Notes: generated from the sequence alone by a model not told the origin. A stretch of DNA of 64,000 bases from Pseudomonadota bacterium (GCA_023425645.1 JAFACG010000034.1:72156-136155), one strand, 5' to 3'; counted from the stretch's first letter, positions 53,117 through 62,742 are shown. Numbers and translations are program-made.

Positions 53117-54028
53117 ATGAGCGCGGCGGGCGTCCGCTGGACGGCCTACGGCTGCCTGGCCTTGTCCATGAGCCTGGTGGGCAGCTACATCGCCTTGACG
53201 CGGCCGCTGGTGGCCGCCTTGCCGGTCTTTCTGCTGGCCTGGTTCCGTTTCGGCATAGGCGCGCTGGCCATGCTGCGCTGGCTGCGCAAGCCCGCCACCG
53301 AGCCGGCGCTGGACGGGCGCACGCGCGGCTTGATCTTTCTGGAGTCGTTTCTGGGCAATTTCATGTTCACGCTGTGCATGGTCACCGGCATCAGCATGAC
53401 CAGCGCGGTGTCGGCCGGCGTCATCCTGTCCGCCATTCCCGGCGTGGTGGCCCTGTTCAGCTGGTACTTCCTGAAGGAGCGCATCGGCCCGCGCACCTGG
53501 ACGGCCCTGGCCCTGGGCATGCTGGGCATTGCCTTGCTGGCTCTGGTGCAGCACGAGGAAGATGGCCCGACGGGCCTGGATCCGGGACGCATCTGGCTGG
53601 GCAATGCGCTGATTTTCTGCGCCGTGCTGTGCGAGGCGGCCTACGCCGTCATCGGCAAGCGGCTGACCTCGGTCATGAGCCCCAAGCGCATCAGCGCCGT
53701 CATCAATCTGTGCAGCCTGGCGCTGATCACGCCGCTGGGCGTGTATGCGGCGCGGGACTTTGCGTTCGCGCAGGTGCCCGGCTGGATCTGGCTGCTGCTG
53801 GTCTTTTACTCGCTGGCGGCCAGCGTCTGGACGGTGTGGCTCTGGATGACCGGGGTGACCCATGTGCCGGCCTCGCGCGCCGCCGTGTTCATGGTGCTGA
53901 TGCCCCTGGGCACGGCGGCTGTCGGAGTGCTGGTGCTGGGCGAGCCCTTCTCCGGCATGCACCTGCTGGCCTTCGTGCTCGCCCTGGCCGGCCTGGTGCT
54001 GGCGACCGCGCCGGGCCGCCGCTCTTGA
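53117..54028 (+). CDS. EamA/DMT-family transporter
   Basis: 303 residues, ten helices in two EamA repeats (TAYGCLALSMSLVGSYIALT and IWLGNALIFCAVLCEAAYAV). VFMVLMPLGTAAVGVLVLGEPF is the usual late motif. Exported compound unknown. It is divergent from the BASS transporter, with 251 bases between; a GGCCTCC/GGAGGCC hairpin lies in that gap near 53010-53034. Confidence 0.88.
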   Translation: MSAAGVRWTAYGCLALSMSLVGSYIALTRPLVAALPVFLLAWFRFGIGALAMLRWLRKPATEPALDGRTRGLIFLESFLGNFMFTLCMVTGISMTSAVSAGVILSAIPGVVALFSWYFLKERIGPRTWTALALGMLGIALLALVQHEEDGPTGLDPGRIWLGNALIFCAVLCEAAYAVIGKRLTSVMSPKRISAVINLCSLALITPLGVYAARDFAFAQVPGWIWLLLVFYSLAASVWTVWLWMTGVTHVPASRAAVFMVLMPLGTAAVGVLVLGEPFSGMHLLAFVLALAGLVLATAPGRRS

Positions 54029-54118
54029 TCATGTACTCTTGCGCAAGCCATGCCCTCGGCGGCGAGGCCATGCGGGGCCGGGGCCCGGCCAGCGCTTGAC
54101 GTTCCTTCCCGCCTAGGG

Positions 54119-55831
54119 TCAGGGCCGGCCCTGGGCGAACTCGATGATCAGCTGCACGTTCACATTGCCGTTCCACTCGTTCTGGTCCAGGCGATAGGCG
54201 GCCTCGATTTCCTCGGGCAGCAGGGAATCCCGGTTGAACCAGATGGCGTCAAAGTGCGCGCCGTCGCGCTCCAGCGTCAGCTTCAGGTGCTTGTTCTTGA
54301 GCAGGCGCTGCTGGCGCACCAGGAACTGGTCGCGGAACACCGGCGGCGGAAAGCCCGCCCCCCATACCTGTTTCTGGAGCAGGCCGGCCACGGAGATCGT
54401 GGCATGCTGCGGCTCCAGTGAACCGTCCGTTTCGATGACGGGGTCGAACTGGAAGCGGCCGGTCAGTTCCTGCACGGCCTCTTCGAAAGCCTGCACGAAG
54501 ACGTCGTAGTTGTCTTCCTCTATGGTCAGGCCGGCAGCCATGGCGTGCCCGCCGAATTTCAGGATCAGGCCGGGGTAGCGCTTGGAGACCAGGTCCAGCG
54601 CGTCGCGCAGGTGCACGTCGGGAATGGAGCGGCCCGAGCCCTTGATCTCGCCGGGGTCGCCCTGGGCGAAGGCCAGCGTCGGACGCCAGTATTTTTCCTT
54701 CAGCCGGGAGGCGACCAGGCCCACCACGCCCTGGTGCCAGTCCGGATGATAGACGCAGACCGTGGCGCAGGTGTCGGGTTCGGCCTGTTCGGCGGCGCGC
54801 AGGGCTTCTTCGCGCATGGTGTTCTCGATGGCGCGCCGGTCCTGGTTCATGTCTTCCAGCTCGCGGGCGATGTCGGCGGCTTCCTGCTCGTCGTCGGTGA
54901 TCAGGCAGCGTATCCCCAGGGACATGTCGGCCAGGCGTCCCGCGGCGTTGATGCGCGGTCCCAGGGCGAAACCCAGGTCGAAGGCGCTGGCCTGGCGCGG
55001 TTCGCGGCCGGCCACCTGGAACAGGGCGCGCAGGCCGGGCTGCATGCGGCCGGCGCGCATGCGCTCCAGTCCCTGCGTGACGATCAGGCGGTTGTTGGCG
55101 TCCAGGCTGACCACGTCGGCCACCGTGCCCAGCGCGACCAGGTCGCACAGGGCGTCCAGGCGCGGGCCGCCATTGGCCGGGTAGACGCCGCGCTGGCGCA
55201 GCTCGGCGCGCAGCGCCAGCATCAGGTAGAAGATCACACCCACGCCGGCCAGATTCTTGGACGGGAAATCGCAGCCGGGCTGGTTGGGATTGACGATGGC
55301 CAGGGCGTCGGGCAATTCGTCCCCGGGCAGGTGGTGGTCGGTCACCAGCACCTGCATGCCGGCCTGCCGGGCCGCCTCCACGCCGTCTATGCTGGCGATG
55401 CCGTTGTCCACGGTGATGAGCAGGTCGGGCTTGCCGGCCGGATGCCGCAGGGCCAGGTCCACCACGGCGGGCGACAGGCCATAGCCGGTCTCGAAGCGGT
55501 TGGGCACCAGGAAGTCCACGATGGCGCCCATGCTGCGCAGGGCCCGCAGACCCACGGCGCAGGCCGTGGCGCCGTCGCAGTCGTAGTCGGCAATGATCAG
55601 CATGCGCTCGCGCCGGTCGATGGCGTCGGCCAGCAGGGCGGCGGCATGCTGGGCCTGGCTCAGCATGGCGGGCGGGATCAGGCGCTGCCAGCTGATTTCG
55701 GTCTGGGCGGCGTCGGTCACCCCGCGGGCCGCCAGCAGGCGGGCCATCAGGGGATGCAGTCCGGCCTGCTCCAGGGCCTGGCTGGCTTGTCGTTGTTCGG
55801 GACGATTCTTCAGGATTGGGGTGACCACCAC
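54119..55831 (-). CDS. recJ: Single-strand DNA exonuclease RecJ
   Basis: 570 residues (E. coli 577). The DHH phosphoesterase core has IIADYDCDGATACAVG, TVDNGIAS and VTDHHLPGDELP; the DHHA1 domain has LKFGGHAMAAGLTI. It degrades single-stranded DNA 5'-3' in RecF-pathway and mismatch repair. Its start overlaps the end of the upstream RpfE-like gene by 22 bases, suggesting coupling. Confidence 0.95.
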   Translation of the reverse strand: MVVTPILKNRPEQRQASQALEQAGLHPLMARLLAARGVTDAAQTEISWQRLIPPAMLSQAQHAAALLADAIDRRERMLIIADYDCDGATACAVGLRALRSMGAIVDFLVPNRFETGYGLSPAVVDLALRHPAGKPDLLITVDNGIASIDGVEAARQAGMQVLVTDHHLPGDELPDALAIVNPNQPGCDFPSKNLAGVGVIFYLMLALRAELRQRGVYPANGGPRLDALCDLVALGTVADVVSLDANNRLIVTQGLERMRAGRMQPGLRALFQVAGREPRQASAFDLGFALGPRINAAGRLADMSLGIRCLITDDEQEAADIARELEDMNQDRRAIENTMREEALRAAEQAEPDTCATVCVYHPDWHQGVVGLVASRLKEKYWRPTLAFAQGDPGEIKGSGRSIPDVHLRDALDLVSKRYPGLILKFGGHAMAAGLTIEEDNYDVFVQAFEEAVQELTGRFQFDPVIETDGSLEPQHATISVAGLLQKQVWGAGFPPPVFRDQFLVRQQRLLKNKHLKLTLERDGAHFDAIWFNRDSLLPEEIEAAYRLDQNEWNGNVNVQLIIEFAQGRP

Positions 55832-56757
55832 TGACTCCAGTTCTGCTTGTTTTTCAATAAGGACAAAGGCCAGATGCGGCGCGCGGCGGGCCGCACGCGC
55901 GCGTAGCGGTCCTGGCCGGCCAGCACCAGCTCCGGCTGGGCCTGCCCGGCCAGCGGCGCGAGCACATCACGGTCCAGCTCGGCCAGTCTTTCGAGCCAGC
56001 GGCCCCAGTCCTGCTGCATCAGGCTGTCCTGCAGCGTGTCCAGCACGAGCAGTTCCCGCGGTTCGGCGCCCAGCTGGTCGGGGCGCGCGCCGCCGAACAG
56101 CCACAGGCTGTTGACGGGCGGCAAGCCAGCCTGCTCGCGCTCGCGGTTGACGGGCAGATCGAAGGCCAGCATCTGGAATTCATTGACCAGCCGGCGCCAG
56201 GGCCGCGCTGCGGCGTCCTGGGTCCACCAGTCGTTCAGATTGCTCTGGCTGACCAGCTCCGGCGAGGCGGCGCGATAATCGAATCCGGAAGGCGTGGTCA
56301 CGCACCAGTACTGCGGAGTCAGGTAACGGAAGGTAAAACCCGTGCCTTCCAGATAGGGCGCGAAGGCCTCCAGCAGGGTGCGGCCGTGCGCCTCGGAGAC
56401 CTCCAGTTGCGCGGCCGGCAGCAGCATGGCTCCTTCGCGCGAGGGCGCGATGTGCACCAGTTCGGCCAGCCACAGGGGGGCATTGCCTGGAACATTCTGG
56501 ATTTGTTTTATCTGGCGGGCCCGCAAAGGGGCCAGACCTGCGCTAAGATGCTGAGCTTGGCCGGCCTCAAAGCCGTGGGCCTGCAGCAGGCAGGATTCCG
56601 CCGGGGTGCACAGCTCCACGGCCGGCTCGCGCAGAGACAGTTCTCCCTGTCCCTGCTCCAGCCATTGGACCAGGGTGGGAGCGGTCTGCGCCAGGTGTTT
56701 GATGAGTTCGCGCGCGATGGCCGGATCCGGCAGCGCGCCCTTGATTACGATCTGCAT
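55810..56757 (-). CDS. RpfE-type / phosphoglycerate-mutase-like conserved protein
   Basis: 315 residues, no signal peptide. It is the gene usually found before recJ in Burkholderiales, often labelled a 'regulatory protein, RpfE type' or a cofactor-independent phosphoglycerate-mutase-like protein. Seen here: the EFQMLAFDLPVNREREQAGLPPVNSLWLFGG region and WLAELVHIAPSREGAMLLP. No metal-binding mutase motifs are evident, so enzyme activity is doubtful. Divergent from lolC/E. Confidence 0.75.
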   Translation of the reverse strand: MQIVIKGALPDPAIARELIKHLAQTAPTLVQWLEQGQGELSLREPAVELCTPAESCLLQAHGFEAGQAQHLSAGLAPLRARQIKQIQNVPGNAPLWLAELVHIAPSREGAMLLPAAQLEVSEAHGRTLLEAFAPYLEGTGFTFRYLTPQYWCVTTPSGFDYRAASPELVSQSNLNDWWTQDAAARPWRRLVNEFQMLAFDLPVNREREQAGLPPVNSLWLFGGARPDQLGAEPRELLVLDTLQDSLMQQDWGRWLERLAELDRDVLAPLAGQAQPELVLAGQDRYARVRPAARRIWPLSLLKNKQNWSQWWSPQS

Positions 56758-56799
56758 GACAGCGATTGTAGTGTTTTCTTTGAGGCGGTAGCAGCTCGA

Positions 56800-58074
56800 A
56801 TGGCATATGAATTTTGGATAGGAGCGCGGTACGCCGGCCTGGCCCGGGGCCGCAAGCGGCGCGGGGGGCGGTCGGACCGTTTCGTGTCATTTATCGCCGG
56901 CAGTTCCATGGCGGGCATAGCGCTGGGCGTGGCCGCGCTGATCGTGGTGCTGTCGGTCATGAACGGCTTCCAGAAGCAGGTGCGCGACCGCATGCTGTCG
57001 GTCCTTCCGCATATCGAACTGATCGTGCGCAATGCCGATCACCAGCAGGTGCTGGACCACTGGAAGACGCTGGCCCAGAAGGCCCAGATCAATCCGGCCG
57101 TGATCGGCTCGGCGCCCTACGTGGCCGGACAGGGCATGCTGGTGCGCAGCAACCAGCTGACCGGCGTGCAGGTGCGCGGCATCGATCCCGAGCAGGAGTC
57201 GCGCGTCTCGGAGCTGGCGCAGCAGATGGTCATGGGCAGGCTGGAGAATCTGAAGCCGGGCTCGTTCGGCATCGTGCTGGGCGAGCAACTGGCCGGCATG
57301 CTGCGCGTGAGCACCGGCGACACCATCATGGTGATGGCGCCGCAGGGCTCGATCTCGCCGGCGGGCTTTTCGCCGCGCATGCGCCAGTTCACCGTGACCG
57401 GCGTGTTCTCCTCGGGGTATTACGAGTATGACGCCACCCTGGCCTTCGTGAACGTGGACGATGCCGCGCGCGTCTTCCGCGACGTGGGCAACAGCGGCGT
57501 GCGCCTGCGCATCAAGGACATGCAGAAGGCGCCGCAGGTGGCCCGGGAGATCGCCAACGTCATGCCCAGCTACGTCTTCGTCTCGGACTGGACCGAGAAC
57601 AACCGTACCTGGTTCGCCGCCGTGCAGACGGAAAAGCGCATGATGTTCCTGATCCTGGCCCTGATCGTGGCCGTGGCGGCCTTCAATCTCCTGTCTTCGC
57701 TGGTGATGGCCGTCAAGGACAAGCAGTCGGACATCGCCATCCTGCGCACGCTGGGGGCGACCCCGCGCGAAATCGCCCGCATCTTCCTGGTGCAGGGCGC
57801 GCTGATCGGAGTGGTGGGCACGCTGCTGGGCGTGGGCCTGGGCATGCTGATCGCCTACAACATCGATGTGATCGTGCCCTTCATAGAGAATCTGATGGGC
57901 CGCAAGTTCCTGCCGCAGCAGATCTACTTCATCAGCGAGCTGCCCTCCGATCCGCAGCTGGACGACATCACGGTGATCGCGGTAGTGTCGCTGCTGCTGT
58001 CTTTCCTGGCGACGCTGTATCCGAGCTGGCGCGCCTCCAAGCTTCAACCCGCCCAGGTGCTGCGCCATGACTGA
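56800..58074 (+). CDS. lolC: Lipoprotein-releasing ABC transporter permease LolC/LolE
   Basis: 424 residues from ATG 56800. One helix near the N-terminus (RFVSFIAGSSMAGIALGVAALIV), a large periplasmic domain, and three C-terminal helices (ALIVAVAAFNLLSSLVMAV, GALIGVVGTLLGVGLGMLIAY, VIAVVSLLLSFLATLYP) form the MacB/FtsX layout. KQSDIAILRTLGATPREI is the coupling helix that contacts LolD. A single permease gene is seen, so it may act as a homodimer (LolF type). It overlaps lolD by eight bases. Confidence 0.92.
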   Translation: MAYEFWIGARYAGLARGRKRRGGRSDRFVSFIAGSSMAGIALGVAALIVVLSVMNGFQKQVRDRMLSVLPHIELIVRNADHQQVLDHWKTLAQKAQINPAVIGSAPYVAGQGMLVRSNQLTGVQVRGIDPEQESRVSELAQQMVMGRLENLKPGSFGIVLGEQLAGMLRVSTGDTIMVMAPQGSISPAGFSPRMRQFTVTGVFSSGYYEYDATLAFVNVDDAARVFRDVGNSGVRLRIKDMQKAPQVAREIANVMPSYVFVSDWTENNRTWFAAVQTEKRMMFLILALIVAVAAFNLLSSLVMAVKDKQSDIAILRTLGATPREIARIFLVQGALIGVVGTLLGVGLGMLIAYNIDVIVPFIENLMGRKFLPQQIYFISELPSDPQLDDITVIAVVSLLLSFLATLYPSWRASKLQPAQVLRHD

Positions 58075-58768
58075 GACCATTCATCCCATTGTTTTGCGGG
58101 CGCGCGATGTCAGCGTGCATTACGAAGAGGGCGGCAATACCATCCAGGTGCTCTCGGGCGTCAGCCTGGAGGTGCGCCGCGGCGAAATGGTGGCCATCAT
58201 CGGCGCCTCCGGTTCGGGCAAGAGCACGCTGCTGCATTCGCTGGGCCTGCTGGACAAGCCCAGCAGCGGCAGCATCGAAGTCAACGGCGTGCAGGCTGAA
58301 GCGCTCAATGAGCGCCAGCGCAGCCAGTTGCGCAATCAGGTGCTGGGCTTCGTGTATCAGTTCCATCACTTGCTGGCCGAATTCGACGCCCTGGACAATG
58401 TGGCCATGCCTTTGATCGTGCGCCGCATGAACCGGAACCAGGCGCGCGAGCAGGCTCAGGTCGTGCTGGAGCAGGTCGGCCTGGCCCAACGCATCCACCA
58501 CTATCCCGGCCAGCTGTCGGGCGGCGAGCGCCAGCGCGTGGCCCTGGCGCGCGCACTGGTCACCCGCCCGGCCTGCGTGCTGGCCGACGAGCCCACCGGC
58601 AACCTGGACCGCTACACGGCCGAAGGCATGTTCGACCTGCTGACCAAGGTCAACGAGGAATTCGGCACGGCTTTCGTCATCGTCACGCACGATCCGGCGC
58701 TGGCCGCGCTGGCGCATCGCCAGCTGGTCATGGACAAAGGTCACTTGGCGCAGGAAATCAAGGCCTGA
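58067..58768 (+). CDS. lolD: Lipoprotein-releasing ABC transporter ATPase LolD
   Basis: 233 residues. Walker A GASGSGKST, signature LSGGERQRVALARAL, Walker B VLADEPTGNLD, and the H-loop VTHD are all present. It drives release of lipoproteins from the inner membrane to LolA. Confidence 0.95.
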   Translation: MTETIHPIVLRARDVSVHYEEGGNTIQVLSGVSLEVRRGEMVAIIGASGSGKSTLLHSLGLLDKPSSGSIEVNGVQAEALNERQRSQLRNQVLGFVYQFHHLLAEFDALDNVAMPLIVRRMNRNQAREQAQVVLEQVGLAQRIHHYPGQLSGGERQRVALARALVTRPACVLADEPTGNLDRYTAEGMFDLLTKVNEEFGTAFVIVTHDPALAALAHRQLVMDKGHLAQEIKA

Positions 58769-58864
58769 GGCGGGCCTGGGTCGGCGGGACAAAAGGGGCG
58801 CGCCGCGCCCCTTTTTCTTCCTGCCTGTATAGTGAAAAGACAGCCGCTTGTCTGGAGCCTTGCC

Positions 58865-59698
58865 ATGTTGATCGACACCCATTGCCATCTTGACGCCCCT
58901 GAGTTTTCCGCGGACCGCGGGGCCGTGATCGCGCGTGCGCGCCAGGCGGGCGTGCGCTCCATCGTGGTGCCGGCCGTGGGCGTGTTCGATTTCCAGGACG
59001 CCCGCCTGGCGGCGCAGGCCGTGCCGGGCGGAGCCTATGCCCTGGGCATTCATCCTTTATTTACGCCCGGGGCGGGCGAGGACGATCTGCGCGAACTGGA
59101 GCGGCAGGTCCAGGCCAGCCTGGACGATCCGCGCTTCGTGGCCATAGGCGAGATCGGCCTGGATTATTTCGTGCCCGAACTCAAGATCGAGGCGGCGTCC
59201 CGGCATCAGGAATGGATTTATGAACGCCAGCTGGCATTGGCGCAGCGCTGCGGTCTGCCGGTATTGCTGCATGTGCGGCGCTCGCAGGACAGGGTGCTGA
59301 AGTACTTGAGGCAGTTTCCCGGCGTGGGCGGCATTGCTCACGCCTTCAATGGCAGCCGCCAGCAGGCCGACATGTTCGTGCGCCAGGGCTGCGCTCTGGG
59401 TTTTGGCGGCGCCATGACCTTTGGCCGCGCCAAGCAGATACGACGCCTGGCCCAGGAGCTGGACCTGGACAGCATTGTCCTGGAAACCGATGCACCCGAC
59501 CTGGCCCCTTCGTGGAGGGTGGAACCGGGCACGCCTCTGGCCTCGGTGCGCAACGAACCAATGGAAGTGGCCGGGGTGGCGCGCAGCCTGGCCGAGTTGC
59601 GCGGCCTGGACGTGCAAGAGGTGATTGTGGCCACCGGCGCAACTGCCCGCCGCGTCCTGCCGCGCCTGGATGCCTTGCTGAACAATCCGCAGCCCTAG
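58865..59698 (+). CDS. TatD-family metal-dependent hydrolase
   Basis: 277 residues from ATG 58865. Metal ligands are visible: IDTHCHLD (HxH), GEIGLDYF (Glu), LLHVRRSQD (His), GIAHAFNG (His), and LETDAPDL (Asp). It is probably a 3'-5' DNA exonuclease or related phosphoesterase. It lies between lolD and comEC. Confidence 0.9.
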   Translation: MLIDTHCHLDAPEFSADRGAVIARARQAGVRSIVVPAVGVFDFQDARLAAQAVPGGAYALGIHPLFTPGAGEDDLRELERQVQASLDDPRFVAIGEIGLDYFVPELKIEAASRHQEWIYERQLALAQRCGLPVLLHVRRSQDRVLKYLRQFPGVGGIAHAFNGSRQQADMFVRQGCALGFGGAMTFGRAKQIRRLAQELDLDSIVLETDAPDLAPSWRVEPGTPLASVRNEPMEVAGVARSLAELRGLDVQEVIVATGATARRVLPRLDALLNNPQP

Positions 59699-59815
59699 CA
59701 CGTCGGAGCACGCCGAGTCGGCGTCGGAGCAGGGGCTTGTCCACCGTACAAGCCGAGGGTCGCAACGCTCCGCCCGGGCCGCCCGCCGACGGCCGCAAGC
59801 CCTTAAGCTGGTGTT

Positions 59816-60572
59816 TTGGGCGGAGGCGTGCATGGCGGCGGGAGCAACGGGGTGATCGGGCGCGCATGCATGGGCGCATTCGCGGGAGCGGCCACGGCGG
59901 TGCATTTCCTGCCGCCTGCGGTCCTGACCGTTTCCGTTTGGGTCTGGGGCGCGGGCGCATTGGCTGCGCTTGTGCTGTCCTTGCGCTTTCCCCTGGCCTG
60001 GCTGGCCGTGTTCGCCTTGCTCGGCGCCTTGTACAGCGTGTGGCATATCCAGGCGCGCTTGAGCCAGTCCGTGCCCGCTGGAGACGTCAACAAGGTCAGC
60101 CGCGTGGATCTGGAAATCGTGTCCCTGGTGCAGGCCGGGCCGGCCCATCGGCAGTTTCAGGCGCGTGTCCTTCAGTCGCGTCCGCCCGGGTTGCCGCAGG
60201 ACCTCCTGGTCCGATGGCACGCACCGCAGCGCCATTCGATCTATCGCGAGCCGCAGGTCCACTCATTTCCCGACCTGGCGCCGGGCCAGCGCTGGCGCAT
60301 GTCCTTGCTGGTGCGCCCGCCTCAGGGCGCGCGCAATCCTCATGGTTATGATGCGGAGCGCCACGCCATGGCCCAAGGGTGGCGCGCCGTGGGCAGCGTG
60401 CGAGGGTCCCCCGAGCCGCTGGCGTCCGCGCAGACGCTGGGCTGGGGCGTGCGAGCCGAACGCCTGCGCCACGATCTGTGCGCCGCCATGCGGCCCTATG
60501 TCCAGGACAAGCGCTGGGGCGGAGTGATGCTGGCGCTGGCGCTGGGCGACCAGGCGAGCATCGCGCTGGTCT
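59816..60572 (+). pseudogene. comEC: comEC/rec2 DNA-uptake channel gene, cut after about 250 codons
   Basis: The N-terminal membrane helices (VHFLPPAVLTVSVWVWGAG, FPLAWLAVFALLGALYSVW) and the OB-like domain (VDLEIVSLVQAG ... PPQGARNPHGYDAERHAMAQGW) of ComEC are intact. The frame reaches GGVMLALALGDQASI, which in ComEC leads into the competence domain. Here it runs into ATGACATTAAAG repeats and stops at 60593-60595. The remaining 500 or so residues are absent from the window. DNA uptake through ComEC should be lost. The exact start (TTG 59816, GTG 59828 or GTG 59852) is unsure. Confidence 0.82.
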
Positions 60573-60706
60573 ATGACATTAAAGTTCCGGTCTAGCAGAT
60601 CATTGATTTCAAAGGATTTTCGCAAAATCCGAAAAATTCGATGACATTAAAGTTTTGATCTGGAAAACGCCCCTGGTTACAGCTAATGACATTAAAGTTC
60701 TGATTT
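60573..60706 (+). repeat. Three 21-bp direct repeats at the comEC junction
   Basis: Copies at 60573-60593, 60641-60661 and 60686-60706 share ATGACATTAAAGTT followed by (C/T)(C/T)G(A/G)T(C/T)T. They are spaced 68 and 45 bases apart. The first begins exactly where comEC similarity ends. Multiple short repeats of about 20 bp at an end are typical of transposons with TnsB/TniA/MuA-type transposases, which bind them. Confidence 0.8.
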
Positions 60707-60806
60707 GGGAGAAAGCTCTTTCTCGCCGATTCTAGCCGCGCAAGTTCGGTCACTGAAGACTGATACCTTCGCGTATGTACAACTTCGCCGTCCATCGGAA
60801 ATGTGA

Positions 60807-61406
60807 ATGCACTGGTTCGATCACAATCTCGTCCTGCGGGACGTCTATCGTCTTATGTTGATGTTGGAGTTCGGTGCAAACAGGCATAGCGTCCGCTTCG
60901 ACGATATTGGCTGGCTGGGTGCGTTGCATGATGAGTTTTTTCGGAATGAAGCCGGGCACCTTCTGATTTCCATCGCAGCGTTAATACGGCGAATCCAGGA
61001 CAAAGAGTGGGGTGCTTTATCGCCGCAAGAGCGCAGAGACCGCACCACGAATCCGATTTTGGACACAGACAGCATTGGATTCTACGCAAGGAATCCACCA
61101 AAATCCGGTTTGAACTTTGGTCTCCGCCAAGCGTGCAATTGCATCATGCACGCAGAAAGCATCGAGTGGCGGGATCCTGCAGAAGGAAACTTGCAGGCTG
61201 TGTGGGAGGCACCGTACTACGATATGGTCTTGAGCGGTGCGAGCCGTGCGGATGGAAAGAATTTTTTGATGACAGGGGCTTTTGTCTTCTTGGCCGGCGC
61301 TGAGAGTGATGGAGCGTGGGAGGTCGTCGTGCATTTGCCGCGTTTTCTGAAGGCCGCCGCAGAGAAGGTAGCGGGCCTCATGGAAGTACCGGAGAAACCG
61401 ACGTAA
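60807..61406 (+). CDS. Cargo protein, possibly HEPN-like, unknown function
   Basis: 199 residues from ATG 60807 (GGAA seven bases upstream). Soluble and mostly helical in the N-terminal half. The segment LRQACNCIMHAESIEW resembles a helix seen in some HEPN-like proteins, with N-x3-H present but the usual Arg before it replaced by Cys. The C-terminal half (FLMTGAFVFLAGA ... WEVVVHLPRFLKAA) is beta-rich. Lower GC than the flanks. It is the first gene inside the mobile region and could be a defence cargo, but this is only inference. Confidence 0.65.
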   Translation: MHWFDHNLVLRDVYRLMLMLEFGANRHSVRFDDIGWLGALHDEFFRNEAGHLLISIAALIRRIQDKEWGALSPQERRDRTTNPILDTDSIGFYARNPPKSGLNFGLRQACNCIMHAESIEWRDPAEGNLQAVWEAPYYDMVLSGASRADGKNFLMTGAFVFLAGAESDGAWEVVVHLPRFLKAAAEKVAGLMEVPEKPT

Positions 61407-61599
61407 AGCGCTAAAGCAGCGTATTGGACCTGACCATCGGCCCCTGAGCAGTCTTTGCAACCGATACCACGTCAAATCCCTTGCACCCAAGCCCGAAGCC
61501 GCTACAGCCGCTTTGGGCTTTTCCTTGTCGATGTTCACCAGGGCTGGTCAGCTCCGAATGGATTGCTGTACAACGATGACCGGCGCCGCAGCTATGAAA

Positions 61600-62577
61600 T
61601 CATGAGCGATATTGGACGTAGCGAGCAGTAATCCGTTCGCCAGTTGAAGTCAGCTGTACAACGCAGTTGTTCGACGAGTCGACAAAGACGCCATGCAGCA
61701 TTTCCCCAAATTTGTCTTTCGAGTAGGACATGTCGGGGCCTATGTCTGCCAAGGTTCCGGCAAGGTAGTCCGACAGCCGGATGAGCGCATCGAACCGGTG
61801 CTGGCCAGTTTTCTCAGGTAGCTCGAACAAGGTCTTTGGCAAGTCGAGTATTGGTTTGCCCTGGGCGTTGGGCCTCAGGCCCGGTTGGTTTGAGGACATA
61901 AGAACGAAGTAGAGGTACGCCAGGTCGTACACAACCGTGTCGTTGTGCTCAATCAGCTTGTCTCGGTCAGAAATCCACCTGAGATAACCTGCTTGAGTCG
62001 ACTGCGTCACGAGATAGAACACCGTGGCCGCGAACCCAGAAGCCAGATGAATCTGGCGCGATAGCTTGGCATTCAACTGTTTTCGAGCCAAGTCTTTCTC
62101 AAAGATGCGCAGGCGCTGAAGCACTTCGTCGAAGTATGCTGGGTTCAACGAAGCGCTGGACGGTGAGTTCTTCCGAAATGTTTCCACCAGCTCGCAGGCA
62201 TCTGGGATAAAGCTCGTCATGTGTTCGACACGCAAGTAGTTGCGCAAGAGAGCGGACTCCTTGTCGATAACGAATGACACGCTAAAGGTTACCGGCTGGG
62301 GGCACGTCAGGTACTGCATCAATCCCACCGGCACTTGTCGGACCTTCTTAATGTCCCGGGGCGCCACTGCAGAGATGTACTCGCTAATGTTTTCCGTCTT
62401 GTCGTGATTCGCGATGACCACGAACGAGAAAACATCGTTCTTTTTGCCATCGTCGCCAATGCAGTAGTCTGAGGCGATTGTCCAGGGCATGCCCGTCGGG
62501 TAGTCAGCGAACCACTGTGTCATGAGCTGCTGAACCGTCTTTGTCGCTGTTATCAATACTGGCAGCAAATCAACCAC
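61600..62577 (-). CDS. Mobile-element cargo protein, unknown function
   Basis: 325 residues from GTG 62577, with a strong AAGGAGG site 8 bases upstream. No signal peptide and no clear membrane helix. Residues 1-110 look alpha/beta (IASDYCIGDDGKKNDVFSFVVIANHD); 120-325 are helical, with a repeated charged pattern (LIRLSDYLAGTLADIGPD). I do not recognise the family. GC is about 52 percent, well below the core. It is read toward the 60807 gene (convergent), and its promoter region holds the TCCGACATT repeats. Confidence 0.7.
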   Translation of the reverse strand: MVDLLPVLITATKTVQQLMTQWFADYPTGMPWTIASDYCIGDDGKKNDVFSFVVIANHDKTENISEYISAVAPRDIKKVRQVPVGLMQYLTCPQPVTFSVSFVIDKESALLRNYLRVEHMTSFIPDACELVETFRKNSPSSASLNPAYFDEVLQRLRIFEKDLARKQLNAKLSRQIHLASGFAATVFYLVTQSTQAGYLRWISDRDKLIEHNDTVVYDLAYLYFVLMSSNQPGLRPNAQGKPILDLPKTLFELPEKTGQHRFDALIRLSDYLAGTLADIGPDMSYSKDKFGEMLHGVFVDSSNNCVVQLTSTGERITARYVQYRS

Positions 62578-62658
62578 CCAGGTCCTCCTTGTTAGGCTTC
62601 TTCGTACTGCCCGACTCCCCTGAAAACGGGGCCATTGTCACAGGCGAATCACGCAAAA

Positions 62659-62742
62659 TTCCGACATTATCAGCCTGAATCCGCTATTTTTCCGACATTC
62701 TTGCCCAGTTTTGAGAGGCAATCGACTAGAAATCCGACATTG
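62659..62742. repeat. Three TCCGACATT repeats
   Basis: TCCGACATT at 62660-62668, 62691-62699 and 62733-62741, each preceded by an A/T-rich tract. Read on the minus strand they are AATGTCGGA followed by AT-rich bases, starting with the outermost copy at 62741. Spacing is 31 and 42 bases. They could be the end of a transposon or operator sites for the minus-strand gene. Confidence 0.7.

Noticed and set aside
60573..62742. A single small transposon bounded by the two repeat arrays
   Set aside because: The arrays differ in sequence and are not inverted relative to each other, and no transposase lies between them. They are reported separately.
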